Positions 27,058 to 36,962 of a stretch of DNA of 64,000 nt are shown here, in pieces. A model generated the notes under the pieces. The model was not told where the DNA came from, did not search any database, and saw only the letters and a list, made by a program, of their open reading frames with translations. Numbering within the stretch: position 1 is the stretch's first letter; each line of letters starts with the position of its first letter. The translations under genes were made by a program, and so were the position numbers. The stretch comes from Advenella mandrilli (GTDB taxonomy: Bacteria; Pseudomonadota; Gammaproteobacteria; Burkholderiales; Burkholderiaceae_B): the NCBI RefSeq assembly GCF_016595155.1, contig NZ_JAENGP010000016.1, positions 1-64,000 on the forward strand. Direction: 5' to 3'.

Positions 27058-27876
27058 ATGACAGAAATTACCCTTGATACACAGAAGCAGCAACACCCCA
27101 TTAAAATGCGTTTGCTGCAAGTTAAACGAATTACTTCGTTAAGCCCGTCAATACGTCGCATCACCTTAAGTGGTGATGACTTGAACGGTTTTCTTTCCGC
27201 CTCTTTTGAGGATCATATTAAATTATTTTTGCCCGACTCCCCCGGTGAAAAGCCCCATATGCCGGTGTTGGGGGAAAAAGGGATGGAATTTGCGCCAAAT
27301 CGCCCCAAGCCGCTTACCCGCGACTATACACCACGCCGCTATAATCCCGACACCAACGAATTGGATATTGACTTCGTGTTAAACCATGAAGGGCCGGCCA
27401 CCCGCTGGGCAAGCCAGGCAGAGGAGGGGCATTACCTGGGCGTGGCCGGGCCGCGCGGTTCATTTGTGATTCCTGCCGGTTTTGACTGGCACTTGCTGAT
27501 GGGTGATGAAACCGCCATTCCGGCGATTGCGCGCAGGCTTGAAGAATTGCCGGCGTCGTGCAAGGCGATGGTTATTATCAAGATTGCCAGTGAGGACAGT
27601 AAAATACCGTTGCAGGGCCAATGCGATTTTGAGGTTCGCTGGGTACAGCAAGACAGTGATTTTGCCAATAAAAATGAAGCTGAACTGCTGGCTGCCTGTT
27701 TGGGCGATATTGTTTTGCCTGCCGGAGAAGGCTATGTATGGGCGGCAGGCGAGTACAGCGATATTAAGGCCTTGCGTGAATACATGATTGATCAGTTCAA
27801 AATTGATAAAAAGCGTATTCGTGCCAGTAGTTACTGGCGTAAATCACAGGTTGCCACGCATACGAATTTTGAGTGA
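27058..27876 (+). CDS. Siderophore-interacting protein (NAD(P)H-dependent ferric-chelate reductase, ViuB/YqjH type)
   Basis: These cytoplasmic flavoproteins release iron from imported ferric siderophores by reduction. The 272-residue chain has an N-terminal FAD-binding barrel with RDYTPRRYN near residue 87 and the FVLNHEGPATRWA and GVAGPRGSF segments. A C-terminal pyridine-nucleotide domain includes GDETAIPAI and VWAAGEYSDI and ends in RASSYWR, all diagnostic of the family. The gene is preceded by a Fur box and followed by a hairpin, so it is an iron-regulated single-gene unit. No siderophore synthesis genes are present in the window. Confidence 0.92.
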   Translation: MTEITLDTQKQQHPIKMRLLQVKRITSLSPSIRRITLSGDDLNGFLSASFEDHIKLFLPDSPGEKPHMPVLGEKGMEFAPNRPKPLTRDYTPRRYNPDTNELDIDFVLNHEGPATRWASQAEEGHYLGVAGPRGSFVIPAGFDWHLLMGDETAIPAIARRLEELPASCKAMVIIKIASEDSKIPLQGQCDFEVRWVQQDSDFANKNEAELLAACLGDIVLPAGEGYVWAAGEYSDIKALREYMIDQFKIDKKRIRASSYWRKSQVATHTNFE

Positions 27877-27884
27877 CATAAAAG

Positions 27885-27915
27885 CGGCTGGGGGAATCAA
27901 ATCCAGCCGTGTTTG
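27885..27915 (+). terminator. Hairpin after the siderophore-interacting protein gene
   Basis: CGGCTGG (27885-27891) and CCAGCCG (27903-27909) form a 7-bp stem with an 11-base loop, followed by a moderately T-rich stretch. Confidence 0.55.
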
Positions 27916-27960
27916 TATAAAATCATTAATAGTGTAAGGGTCTTGTCTTACAGACTGCAG

Positions 27961-28263
27961 TTAAAGCGGTGCATTGTCAATTCTGGACAAATCATCATTC
28001 ACAGCGAATATTTTTCCGTTCACATGGGGAATGCCAAATCCTTTTAAACGAGCGGTGTGCATGTCCAGATAGGCTTGGGCACTGGGTTTGTCCTGAAACA
28101 GGTAAATGCCGCCGGCCTCATTGGCACTTTCATTTTCTGTCCATATTTTCCAGATCAGACCGGGTTCTTGCGCAATGGACTGGGCCAGGTCATTCATTAT
28201 TTTGCTCATTTCCTGGCCCCAGGGGCCGGTGTAGGGGAAGTCAACTTGAAGCAGGTGTCTCAT
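27961..28263 (-). CDS. YdhR-family putative mono-oxygenase
   Basis: A 100-residue protein matching the YdhR dimeric ferredoxin-like fold: it begins MRHLLQVDFPYTGPWG, has PGLIWKIWTEN in the middle and GGIYLFQDKPSAQAYLDMH near residue 53. The family is structurally related to ActVA/ABM monooxygenases, but no substrate is proven. It stands alone and is divergent from the aldehyde dehydrogenase cluster. Confidence 0.82.
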   Translation of the reverse strand: MRHLLQVDFPYTGPWGQEMSKIMNDLAQSIAQEPGLIWKIWTENESANEAGGIYLFQDKPSAQAYLDMHTARLKGFGIPHVNGKIFAVNDDLSRIDNAPL

Positions 28264-28453
28264 GGTTTCATGATTCCGTAGTGAGTGGTGGAAAGCAATA
28301 GTGTACTACCTGAAACCGCTTCCTCCAATGGGATGCAAAGCTGGTATGTAGCAGATGCATGGGTGGATTCATTGGCATGCCATATACTGCAAAACCATAA
28401 GGCTGCGGTGGCATTTTTTCACCCGTAGTCCGGTTTCAAATTATCGGATCCAT

Positions 28454-29896
28454 ATGCGTACACAATTATTCAAGAATTACATCGGTGGTCAGTGGGTGAG
28501 CGCCGAATCAGTCAGTACTAACCGTAATCCCTCCAATATTAACGACATCGTCGGCGAATTCAGCCAGGCGGATCTGGGGCAGACGAAAGCTGCCATCCAG
28601 GCTGCCAGGGATGCCTTTCCCGCCTGGGCCATGTTCCCCATGCAGGAACGTTCCAATATTCTTGCCCGTGCATCAGCAGAAATTCTGGCGCGCAAGGATG
28701 AGCTGGGGCAATTGCTGGCACGCGAAGAAGGTAAAACATTACCCGAAGCCATTGGCGAAGTTGCTCGAGCCGGGCAAATATTCGGCTTTTTTGCCGGAGA
28801 GGTTTTGCGCATGGCAGGTGAGAAACTGCCTTCGGTACGAGCGGGTGTAGACGTCGAAATTACCCGTGAGCCGCTGGGGGTTATTGGCATTATCACGCCA
28901 TGGAATTTTCCCATTGCCATACCGGCATGGAAGATTGCGCCTGCCCTGGCATACGGCAATACGGTGGTGTTCAAACCGGCCGAGCTGGTGCCAGCGAGTG
29001 CATGGGCTTTGGTGGATATTCTGGTAAGGGCGGGTTTGCCTGCCGGGGTGCTTAATCTGGTAATGGGGCGCGGCTCGGTCGTTGGCGAGGAAATCGTGAC
29101 TAGCCGGGAGGTTGATGGGGTGTCCTTTACCGGGTCGGTTGCAACAGGGCAATCTATTGCTGCCAAGGTCGTGGCGCGCATGGGTAAAGTGCAGCTGGAA
29201 ATGGGAGGGAAGAACCCATTGGTGATTACTGACGATGCCGATCTGGATGTTGCCGTTGAGTGCGCGATCCAGGGTTCCTATTTCTCTACCGGCCAGCGTT
29301 GTACGGCTTCTTCACGGCTGATTGTCACGCCCGGTATTCATGACCGTTTTGTTCAGGCCATGCAGGCACGCTTGTCTGCCGTGAAAGTGGGCGATGCCCT
29401 GGCCACAGGCACCGATATTGGCCCTGTAGTCGATCAGAATCAACTGGAAACCGATCTGTCTTATATCAATATTGGCGTGGAAGAAGGAGCGCGATTGCTC
29501 CATGGCGGCGAGCGTTTGCAACGCCAGCATGATGGTTTCTACCTGTCACCCGCCTTGTTTGTGGATGCGGACAACACTATGCGCATTGCGCGGGAAGAAA
29601 TCTTCGGGCCGGTTGCTGCGGTGATTCGTGCCAATGATTATGAACACGCACTGGAACTGGCTAACGATACCCAGTTTGGGCTGTGTGCCGGGATCGTTAC
29701 CACTTCACTGAAATTGGCAACGCATTTCAAACGTCACGCACAGGCCGGTATGGTCATGGTGAATCTGGCTACGGCAGGGGTGGATTATCACGTTCCTTTT
29801 GGCGGCCGCAAGGGCTCCAGCTATGGGCCACGTGAACAGGGCAGGTATGCCGCCGAGTTCTACACCACCGTGAAAACCGCCTATGTGAATGCCTGA
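28454..29896 (+). CDS. NAD(P)-dependent aldehyde dehydrogenase (2-oxoglutarate semialdehyde dehydrogenase-like)
   Basis: The 480-residue enzyme has the ALDH signature PWNFPIAIPAWKIAPAL, the catalytic glutamate in LEMGGKNP near residue 255 and the nucleophilic cysteine in GQRCTASSR near 287. The C-terminus (SYGPREQGRYAAEFYTTVKT) is typical of the 2-oxoglutarate semialdehyde dehydrogenase branch. I take ATG 28454 rather than the upstream ATG because the extra 33 residues do not look like an ALDH N-terminus. It is first in a cluster with a Bug solute-binding protein and a ThDP enzyme, suggesting that it oxidises the aldehyde made by the latter. Confidence 0.9.
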   Translation: MRTQLFKNYIGGQWVSAESVSTNRNPSNINDIVGEFSQADLGQTKAAIQAARDAFPAWAMFPMQERSNILARASAEILARKDELGQLLAREEGKTLPEAIGEVARAGQIFGFFAGEVLRMAGEKLPSVRAGVDVEITREPLGVIGIITPWNFPIAIPAWKIAPALAYGNTVVFKPAELVPASAWALVDILVRAGLPAGVLNLVMGRGSVVGEEIVTSREVDGVSFTGSVATGQSIAAKVVARMGKVQLEMGGKNPLVITDDADLDVAVECAIQGSYFSTGQRCTASSRLIVTPGIHDRFVQAMQARLSAVKVGDALATGTDIGPVVDQNQLETDLSYINIGVEEGARLLHGGERLQRQHDGFYLSPALFVDADNTMRIAREEIFGPVAAVIRANDYEHALELANDTQFGLCAGIVTTSLKLATHFKRHAQAGMVMVNLATAGVDYHVPFGGRKGSSYGPREQGRYAAEFYTTVKTAYVNA

Positions 29897-29935
29897 TTGG
29901 CATGCTTTATAAAAATTTGATTCAAGGAGAAGACA

Positions 29936-30913
29936 ATGCATAAAAAATGGAAAATTTTATTGGCGGCAACTTGCATGGCAGGTGCCGTTTTAAGCAATAC
30001 CGCCAGCGCCGATACGTACCCCTCTCATGCCGTAACGATGGTTGTGCCATGGCCGCCCGGTGGTCCTTCGGATATTGGTGCCCGTCCTTTGGCCGCGCAT
30101 TTGCAGAAGATGCTGGGCCAGTCTGTGGTCATTGACAACCGTGCCGGTGCGGGCGGCAATATCGGCAGTAATATGGTTGCCAAGGCCAAACCGGATGGAC
30201 ATACTTTACTGCTGTCATCCAGCGGGCCTTTTGTGATTAATCCCTATATTTACGCAAAAATGCCCTATGACGCGGAAAAGGACTTCACGCCAATCAGCAA
30301 TCTGCTGCAGGTACCGCTGGTGCTGGTGGTGAATCCTTCCGTTCCGGTGAATAACCTGCAGGAGTTGCTGGCATACATTAAAGAAAAGAAAGGTGATTTT
30401 CAATGGGCATCTGCGGGCAATGGTACGACCCAGCACCTGACCGGCGAGCTTTTCAGAATGACGGCCAAACTGGATATGGTGCATGTGCCTTACAAGGGTA
30501 CCGCACCGGCGATTACCGATCTGCTGGGCGGACACGTGCCAATGATGTTTGACAGCACCATTGCTATCGTGCCACACATTAAAGCTGGCAAGGTACGGCC
30601 TATCGCGATTTCCAGCCCCGAACGCTCGCCATTATTGCCTGAGGTTCCTACCTTTGCCGAAGCCGGTTTGCCGGGTGTGGAAGCATCGGCCTGGTATGGC
30701 CTGTTCGCTCCTGCCAATACGCCTGCCGAGGTTGTGAACACGCTTAACAAGGCCACGCTTGATTTCATGCAAACCAGTGAGTATAAGCGCATTCTTGATG
30801 AAACCGGTTCCCGGCCGGTAGGTGATACGCCAGAAAATTTTGCGGCTTTTGTGAAACAGGAAGCCATTAAATGGAAAGACCTTGTGCAAGCCACCAACAC
30901 CAGACTCGATTGA
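29936..30913 (+). CDS. Bug-family (tripartite tricarboxylate transporter type) solute-binding protein
   Basis: A 325-residue periplasmic binding protein: signal peptide to about residue 25 (SNTASA), then YPSHAVTMVVPWPPGGPSD, the first ligand-binding loop of the Bug family, and HVPYKGTAPAITDLLGGHV near 180. Bug proteins bind small carboxylates or aromatics and are greatly expanded in Alcaligenaceae, usually as orphans without TctA/TctB; none are present here either. AAGGAGA precedes the start. Its position between ALDH and a ThDP enzyme suggests that its ligand is the pathway substrate. Confidence 0.93.
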   Translation: MHKKWKILLAATCMAGAVLSNTASADTYPSHAVTMVVPWPPGGPSDIGARPLAAHLQKMLGQSVVIDNRAGAGGNIGSNMVAKAKPDGHTLLLSSSGPFVINPYIYAKMPYDAEKDFTPISNLLQVPLVLVVNPSVPVNNLQELLAYIKEKKGDFQWASAGNGTTQHLTGELFRMTAKLDMVHVPYKGTAPAITDLLGGHVPMMFDSTIAIVPHIKAGKVRPIAISSPERSPLLPEVPTFAEAGLPGVEASAWYGLFAPANTPAEVVNTLNKATLDFMQTSEYKRILDETGSRPVGDTPENFAAFVKQEAIKWKDLVQATNTRLD

Positions 30914-30949
30914 CGAGTTTCCCGTAAATGATTGAAGTAGATAAATAAA

Positions 30950-32626
30950 ATGACGACTGCCCAAACACTTGATACCGCTTCCCGCAATGGCGGCCAGATT
31001 CTGGTTGATGCACTGCGCCACAACCAGGTTGATACCGTGTACTGTGTGCCCGGAGAAAGTTTCCTGCCGGTACTTGATGCCCTGCATGATGCCACGCAAA
31101 TCCGCACCATCGTGACCCGCCATGAAGGTGCCGCTTCCAATATGGCCGATGCCTATGGCAAATTAACCGGCAGGCCAGGCATTGCTTTTGTGACCCGTGG
31201 GCCGGGTGCGACCCATGCCAGTAATGGTGTGCATACCGCCAAACAGGACTCGACCCCCATGATTCTGTTCGTGGGACAGGTTGAAACCACCATGAAAGAG
31301 CGTGAGGGTTTTCAGGAAGTAGATTACCGCCAGGTGTTTGGCAGCCTGGCAAAATGGGCTACCGAGATTGAAGATATTGAACGCATTCCCGAAGTAGTGT
31401 CGCGTGCTTTCAGTGTTGCCATGTCCGGTCGGCCCGGGCCGGTGGTGGTGGCCTTGCCGGAAGACATTCTTTTCAATGCCGCTGCCGTGGCAGATGCCCC
31501 TCCTGTGCGTATCAGCCAGGCGGCACCTGCACAACACGACCTTGACGAACTGGCCCGTTTATTGGAACAGGCAAAGAAACCCTTGCTGGTGGTGGGTGGT
31601 ACGGGCTGGACGGAAAATGCCACCCGTGATCTTGCCCGTTTTGTTCATACTTATAATTTACCGGTTACAGCTTCGTTTCGCCGGCAGGATCTGTTTGATA
31701 ACCGTGATGCGCATTATGTGGGGCAGTTGGGCTTGGGCACATCGCCACAGCTGGCTGAATGCGTAAAGCAGGCCGATCTGTTGCTGGTGCTGGGTTCTCG
31801 CCTGACGGATACACCTACTGCCGGGTATAGCCTGGTGACATCGCCCGGCCCCGGTCAGACATTGGTTCATTTGCATGTTGATCCGGCAGAGCTTAACCGT
31901 GTCTTTGTGGCCCATTTGCCTATCAATACCAGCATGCCTGCCGCTGCTGCGGCGTTAGCCGGTTTGAAACCGCAGGCTGAACCCGCCTGGCGTGCCTGGA
32001 CAGAGGCAGCCCGTGCCGATTACATCGCGCACTCTACTCCGCTGGCACCCGTAGCGGATTACAAGGGGGTGGATATGGGGGCAGTGGTAGCGCATTTGAA
32101 TAATGTGCTGCCCGATGATGCGATTATCGCCAATGGCGCAGGCAACTATACCGTCTGGGTGCACCGCTTTTTCCGTTACCGCCAGCCCGCCACGGAACTG
32201 GCACCCACCAATGGGGCCATGGGCTACGGTTTGCCGGCAGCGATTGCGGCCAAGCTGCATGCACCGGAAAAAACCGTGGTCTGTTTTGCCGGTGATGGCT
32301 GCTTCATGATGTATCCGCAAGAACTGGCCACTGCCATGCAGTTTGGCGCGCCAGTGGTGGTGATTGTGGTAAATAATGGCATGTTCGGCACTATACGCAT
32401 GCACCAGGAGAGGGAGTATCCTGGCCGGGTATCTGGTACAGCGCTGTCTAATCCGGATTTCGTGACGTTTGCCCATGCTTTTGGGGCCTATGCCGAACGG
32501 GTACAGGAAACCACAGACTTCCCGGCCGCTTTTGAACGTGCCCTGGCTTCAGGCAAGCCCGCCTTGCTGGAACTGTGTACTGACCCGGCACAGATTAACC
32601 CGCAGTTGCGCCTGGCGTCTGTTTAA
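30950..32626 (+). CDS. Acetolactate synthase-like thiamine-diphosphate enzyme
   Basis: A 558-residue ThDP-dependent enzyme of the acetolactate synthase / benzoylformate decarboxylase superfamily. The cofactor-activating glutamate is in RHEGAASNMADAYG near residue 49. The GDG...NN ThDP/Mg motif is GDGCFMMYPQELATAM...VVNNGMFG near 450-485. The central domain includes the VVGGTGW segment. ALS-like RGPGATHASNGVHTA is present, yet no regulatory subunit gene follows and the context is catabolic. Decarboxylation of a 2-oxoacid to an aldehyde, then oxidised by the upstream ALDH, is my inference. It ends overlapping the convergent LysR gene by four bases. Confidence 0.85.
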   Translation: MTTAQTLDTASRNGGQILVDALRHNQVDTVYCVPGESFLPVLDALHDATQIRTIVTRHEGAASNMADAYGKLTGRPGIAFVTRGPGATHASNGVHTAKQDSTPMILFVGQVETTMKEREGFQEVDYRQVFGSLAKWATEIEDIERIPEVVSRAFSVAMSGRPGPVVVALPEDILFNAAAVADAPPVRISQAAPAQHDLDELARLLEQAKKPLLVVGGTGWTENATRDLARFVHTYNLPVTASFRRQDLFDNRDAHYVGQLGLGTSPQLAECVKQADLLLVLGSRLTDTPTAGYSLVTSPGPGQTLVHLHVDPAELNRVFVAHLPINTSMPAAAAALAGLKPQAEPAWRAWTEAARADYIAHSTPLAPVADYKGVDMGAVVAHLNNVLPDDAIIANGAGNYTVWVHRFFRYRQPATELAPTNGAMGYGLPAAIAAKLHAPEKTVVCFAGDGCFMMYPQELATAMQFGAPVVVIVVNNGMFGTIRMHQEREYPGRVSGTALSNPDFVTFAHAFGAYAERVQETTDFPAAFERALASGKPALLELCTDPAQINPQLRLASV

Positions 32627-33597
32627 ATGGAGGGCGGTACGCCGGGTTGATGCCCGGATTGTAAAGCGGCATCAAGCTCTGTGTCCGGCCAAAGTCTATT
32701 CTGAACCAGATCAATCACGGTTTCCTTGATGATCTGGTTGATTTGCCAGGTTTCTGACGACTCTCTTGGGGTTTTACCCATTAACAGCGCCACGCAACGG
32801 CTGATGCCCGGTTCGGTAAGACGGTAGGTTTTCAGCCGGCCGGCATTCACATCCTCAATCACCGCTGCCAGTGGCAGGATGGTGCATCCACAGCCATCCA
32901 TCACCAGTTGTTTGGTCATGGTGGTGGAGCCATCGCATTCCAGGGCCAGTTTCAGGCTGAAACCATGTCGTGCCGCTACGGTTTCGGCCATGAGACGTAT
33001 GCCATGATGGGTGCTGGGCAGGATAAGGGGGATGTCAGCCAGCTGGCTGACCGGGATGCTATTGGCGACAGGAATCGTGAAATCAGGCGGGGTGATCAGC
33101 CAGATGCCTTCATGCAGCAAAGGGTCATAAGACAAGGCACCGGCGTGTTCAGGACGATACAGTAACAGCAGGTCAATCTCGCCATCATTCAGGTTGCTTA
33201 ACAGCTGGTTGGCCAACCCTTCTATGAAACGAATTTGGGTATTGGGATAACGGCCCCTGAAAGCATGGTAAAGCTTGCCGAATGTCATCCTGGCAATCGT
33301 CGGCTGGGCACCTATGCGCAGCCTGGCGGGCCCGGTTGCCGTACCTTTTTGCATGGCCCGCATGGCAGTTTCAAGGGTGCTGGAAATGGTTTGCGCATAA
33401 ACCATTAATTGCTGCCCGCGTTCAGTGAGCATCACACCACGGCCACTGCGATGGAACAGGCGGCCTCCTACCTCGGATTCCAGCAGGCTTACCCGCCGGC
33501 TCACGGTAGACTGGTCCATCCCTTTTTCAATGGCTGCTCGGGAGATGCTGCCTGCGTGCACAACCGCTGCAAATAGTGCCAAATCATCGGAGTTCAT
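32623..33597 (-). CDS. LysR-family transcriptional regulator
   Basis: A 324-residue LTTR: the N-terminal winged helix reads MNSDDLALFAAVVHAGSISR with the recognition helix in DQSTVSRRVSLLESEVG, followed by an effector-binding domain (about 90-300). It converges on the ThDP-enzyme gene and is likely to regulate the ALDH-Bug-ThDP cluster, although LTTRs more often lie divergent from their targets. It starts only nine bases after the universal stress protein gene on the same strand, so readthrough from the SulP operon is possible. The last 25 residues extend past the usual LTTR end. Confidence 0.9.
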   Translation of the reverse strand: MNSDDLALFAAVVHAGSISRAAIEKGMDQSTVSRRVSLLESEVGGRLFHRSGRGVMLTERGQQLMVYAQTISSTLETAMRAMQKGTATGPARLRIGAQPTIARMTFGKLYHAFRGRYPNTQIRFIEGLANQLLSNLNDGEIDLLLLYRPEHAGALSYDPLLHEGIWLITPPDFTIPVANSIPVSQLADIPLILPSTHHGIRLMAETVAARHGFSLKLALECDGSTTMTKQLVMDGCGCTILPLAAVIEDVNAGRLKTYRLTEPGISRCVALLMGKTPRESSETWQINQIIKETVIDLVQNRLWPDTELDAALQSGHQPGVPPSI

Positions 33598-33606
33598 AAG
33601 GAGATT

Positions 33607-34458
33607 TTAACGCAGTAACAGGACCGGTTTTGTTGAGCGGGTAATGAGCCTGGTGGTGGTGCTGCCAATAAAAAACTGGCGTATTTTTGAGTGGCCATAG
33701 GCTCCCACCACGACCAGGTCTATCTGATGCAATGCGGCATAACTCATGATTGATTTATCCACTTCACCGTCCAGCGTGTTTGTGGTGACGGTAAAATCTT
33801 GTGATTCCAGTTGTTCTTTGGCCCAGGACAGCTGGTTTTGTATTTCCTGGCTGGGCTGGCCCACATAAACCAAATAGGCGGTCAGCCCCTTAAGAAGCGG
33901 GCTTGATGCAATTTGTTCAATACATTTTCTTGCCGTCGGGCTGCCATCAAAAGCCACCAGAAAAGATTGGGGCGTCTGGAATGGAGAAGTGGCGATCAAT
34001 ACCGGTTTATAAATCGCACGGACAACATTTTCAATTTGCGTCCCGATTTTGTCGGAACGCAATTCGGTTTGCGTGCCGTGTTTCCCCATTACCAGTACAC
34101 GGATATCTTCTTCCAGTACAACCACTGTTTCCAACAGGCTACCATGGCGCTGGAAACCATGAGTTTTAAGATTAAATTTATGTAGCAGGTATTTGCCGGC
34201 TTCTTCAAGCAAGACCTTGCCATGCTTGATTTCAATTTTTCCCTTGCGCTCTTCCAGTTCAACCAGTTCCTGCAACAGCGTTTCCCGGCTGCCAAAACCA
34301 ATGGCGCCACTTAAATCTTGCGGGGCCTGGGCCTTGGGGGAATCAATAACATGCAAAAGTTCAAGGGGTGCATTCAGTTTATGGCTGAACCAGGCGGCGT
34401 AATCACAAACGGTATGGGTACCGGGTGAGCCATCAATACATGCAATAATTTTTGACAC
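33607..34458 (-). CDS. Tandem-domain universal stress protein
   Basis: The 283 residues form two Usp domains. The C-terminal one keeps the ATP-binding signature GAYGHSKIRQFFIGSTTTRL. The N-terminal one has a degenerate equivalent near MGKHGTQTELRSDKIG. The start is GTG at 34458 with AAGGAG nine bases upstream. It follows the SulP gene by 14 bases and is probably co-transcribed with it; Usp-SulP pairs are common and suggest regulation of, or response to, anion transport. Confidence 0.9.
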   Translation of the reverse strand: MSKIIACIDGSPGTHTVCDYAAWFSHKLNAPLELLHVIDSPKAQAPQDLSGAIGFGSRETLLQELVELEERKGKIEIKHGKVLLEEAGKYLLHKFNLKTHGFQRHGSLLETVVVLEEDIRVLVMGKHGTQTELRSDKIGTQIENVVRAIYKPVLIATSPFQTPQSFLVAFDGSPTARKCIEQIASSPLLKGLTAYLVYVGQPSQEIQNQLSWAKEQLESQDFTVTTNTLDGEVDKSIMSYAALHQIDLVVVGAYGHSKIRQFFIGSTTTRLITRSTKPVLLLR

Positions 34459-34472
34459 GGTTTAAGCTCCTT

Positions 34473-35996
34473 TTAGTGCTTGCCCAATTGATCCAGGGCA
34501 TCCGGTTTAAGGTGAACGCCGAATTTTTCAATCATGGTCTGGCTTGCTTCATTCATGCCAATCACGTTTACTTGCGTACCTTCACGCTTGAACTTGATGA
34601 CCACTTTATCAACGGCTGCCACCGCGGAAACATCCCAGAAATGAGCCTGGCTGATATCAATCACGACGTGTGAAAGCGCTTCCCTGAAATCAAATGCCGC
34701 TGTGAATTTTTCGGCAGAACTGAAGAAAACTTGCCCCTTAACCACGTAAGTACGCGTGTTTCCCGTGTCATCCAGGGTTGATTGGACAGACATGTAGCGT
34801 TCAATTTTATTGGCAAAAAACAAAGCCGACAGCAATACGCCAATCAGCACACCATAAGCCAGATTATGGGTGGCAACCACAACAGCCACCGTTGCAATCA
34901 TAACAATATTGCTTGAGAGCGGGTAGGTGCGAATATTTTTAAGTGAATCCCAGTTAAACGTGCCAATTGATACCATGATCATGACAGCTACCAATGCCGC
35001 CATGGGGATGACCTTTAACCAGTCACTAAGAAAAACCACCAGAATTAACAGGAAAATACCGGCACAGAACGTTGATAAACGGGTGCGGCCTCCCGATTTC
35101 ACGTTAATCACCGACTGGCCAATCATGGCACAACCGGCCATGCCACCCATGAATCCGGCGGCAATATTGGCCACCCCCTGGCCCTTGCATTCGCGGTTTT
35201 TATCACTGGAGGTGTCTGTCAGGTCATCAACAATCGTGGCGGTTATCATTGACTCAAGCAAACCCACGGCCGCCAAGGCAATGGCATAAGGAAAAATAAT
35301 GTTGAAGGTTTCAAGGTTTAAGGGAATGTCGGGAAGCAGGAAGACCGGCAGCGTGTCGGGTAACTGCCCCATATCACCAACGGTACGGATATCCAGTCCC
35401 AGGATGATCGCCACCAATGTCAGCACCAAAATTGTGACCAAGGGTGAAGGAATTAAGGAGCCAATTTTAGGAACCAGCGGGAATAAATAAATAATGGCCA
35501 GCCCTGCTGCCGTCATGGCATAAACAGGCCAGGTCACATTCGTCAGCTCGGGCAACTGCGCCATGAAAATAAGGATGGCCAGTGCATTGACGAATCCAAT
35601 CACGACCGATTTGGAGACAAACCGCATCAGCTCAGCTAATTTAAGGTAACCCGCGATAATTTGAATGACACCGGTCAGGATTGTGGCTGCCAGCAAATAT
35701 TCCAGGCCATGTTCTTTGACCAAGGTGGTCATTAATAAAGCCATGGCTGCTGTGGCGGCGGAAATCATGCCTGGCCTTCCACCAAAAAAAGAGATGACAA
35801 CAGCGATACAGAACGAGGCGTATAAGCCGATTTTGGGGTCTACCCCGGCAATAATGGAAAAGGCGATGGCTTCAGGTATTAAAGCCAACGCAACCACCAT
35901 ACCCGACAGCACATCGCCACGGATATTCGAGAACCATTGTTCTTTGACATTGGAAAACATAGGAATAGGAATCCGTAATGAAGTTTGGCCCCGCAT
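34473..35996 (-). CDS. SulP-family anion transporter with STAS domain
   Basis: A membrane transporter of up to 507 residues (ten or more helices) with the SulP signature region starting [19 protein letters not shown] near residue 31 and a cytoplasmic C-terminal STAS domain (about 395-500; [20 protein letters not shown]). SulP proteins carry sulfate, bicarbonate or C4-dicarboxylates. This sequence resembles the bicarbonate-type branch, but that is not provable by eye. Two starts are possible, 35996 and 35960 (MFSNVKEQW); neither has a convincing ribosome site and the shorter fits the family better. Confidence 0.88.
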   Translation of the reverse strand: MRGQTSLRIPIPMFSNVKEQWFSNIRGDVLSGMVVALALIPEAIAFSIIAGVDPKIGLYASFCIAVVISFFGGRPGMISAATAAMALLMTTLVKEHGLEYLLAATILTGVIQIIAGYLKLAELMRFVSKSVVIGFVNALAILIFMAQLPELTNVTWPVYAMTAAGLAIIYLFPLVPKIGSLIPSPLVTILVLTLVAIILGLDIRTVGDMGQLPDTLPVFLLPDIPLNLETFNIIFPYAIALAAVGLLESMITATIVDDLTDTSSDKNRECKGQGVANIAAGFMGGMAGCAMIGQSVINVKSGGRTRLSTFCAGIFLLILVVFLSDWLKVIPMAALVAVMIMVSIGTFNWDSLKNIRTYPLSSNIVMIATVAVVVATHNLAYGVLIGVLLSALFFANKIERYMSVQSTLDDTGNTRTYVVKGQVFFSSAEKFTAAFDFREALSHVVIDISQAHFWDVSAVAAVDKVVIKFKREGTQVNVIGMNEASQTMIEKFGVHLKPDALDQLGKH

Positions 35997-36042
35997 TATA
36001 GACCGGGTTGAACGGGACCGCGCTGTTTTATGGCATAAGCGC

Positions 36043-36780
36043 TTATTGCTGCAGGCTTAAGGCCGAATTCTCCAAATGGGTTTTCAGGCTTTCTTCCAGA
36101 CCCAGCTGGCGTGCCAGTTCGTCTAAATAGGCTCGCTCCATGAAACTGTCGGCACCGTTAACCAGCACGCTGGCCATATACGCTTCGGCAGCCTGCTCGG
36201 GGGTTTCCACCAGTTTGGCGATGGCAGCCGGGTCGGCTGGGCTATTGATTTGGGCACGAATCCAGGCATGCTCATCGGGTGAGGCATTCAATCGATCAAA
36301 TTCGGCTTCCAGCAAACGCTGTTCGTCGGCATTGATATGGCCGTCAGCCTTGGCAGCGGCAATCATTGCCATCAGAACCAGTTTGCTGTGCTGCTCCAGT
36401 TCGGTGGCAGGTAGCTGGTTGAATGCCTGGGTTTGATAGGTGATTTGTGCAGGAGCTGGTGCGGCAACCGGCTGGCTGGATGCTTGCGGTGCCTGGGCTT
36501 TGTTTTCTTTCCACTGGCCATAAGCATGGTAAGCCGCCGCCCCTAAAGCGGCTACGCCGCCATAAGTGGCCACCTTGCCACCGATTTTCCTGAACTTTTT
36601 GTTACCCATTAATAATGCCAGTGCTCCACCGGTAAGGGCGCCACCGGCAAAACCCTTAAGGCCGGACGAGCCGTTTGAGTTGGATGCGGTAGAGGCAGGG
36701 TTGGCCTGGGATGTGTTTTGACCAGAGACCAGGCCCTGTGCCGATTGCATCAATTGCTGTAAAACGTTCTGTATTGACAT
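36043..36780 (-). CDS. DUF533 / TerB-like inner-membrane-associated protein (YebE type)
   Basis: The 245-residue protein has a Ser/Asn/Gln-rich start, a Gly-rich hydrophobic stretch ([18 protein letters not shown], about 46-63) and a Pro/Ala/Gln linker. The C-terminal acidic helical TerB-like domain has [18 protein letters not shown] near residue 137. This matches DUF533/YebE proteins, which are often stress-induced; the molecular role is unknown. It is divergent from the AraC gene. Confidence 0.85.
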   Translation of the reverse strand: MSIQNVLQQLMQSAQGLVSGQNTSQANPASTASNSNGSSGLKGFAGGALTGGALALLMGNKKFRKIGGKVATYGGVAALGAAAYHAYGQWKENKAQAPQASSQPVAAPAPAQITYQTQAFNQLPATELEQHSKLVLMAMIAAAKADGHINADEQRLLEAEFDRLNASPDEHAWIRAQINSPADPAAIAKLVETPEQAAEAYMASVLVNGADSFMERAYLDELARQLGLEESLKTHLENSALSLQQ

Positions 36781-36962
36781 GTGTCACTCTTTATTTGAAA
36801 AAAACGGTTTGGATTAGATGCCAACCTGCATAATTAGTTCATGGTTTCTCGTGATTGAAGATGATTCGCTCTTGGGCCAGGAGTTTCAGGATATATGGAA
36901 TCAAGCTTGTAAATAGTTTTTTTATGGATATTGCAGGCTATATTGAAAATTTGGATGGCTAA

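Noticed and set aside
30490-31140. 216-codon reverse ORF across the Bug/ThDP gene boundary
   Set aside because: It overlaps two well-supported genes and has no family features or ribosome site.
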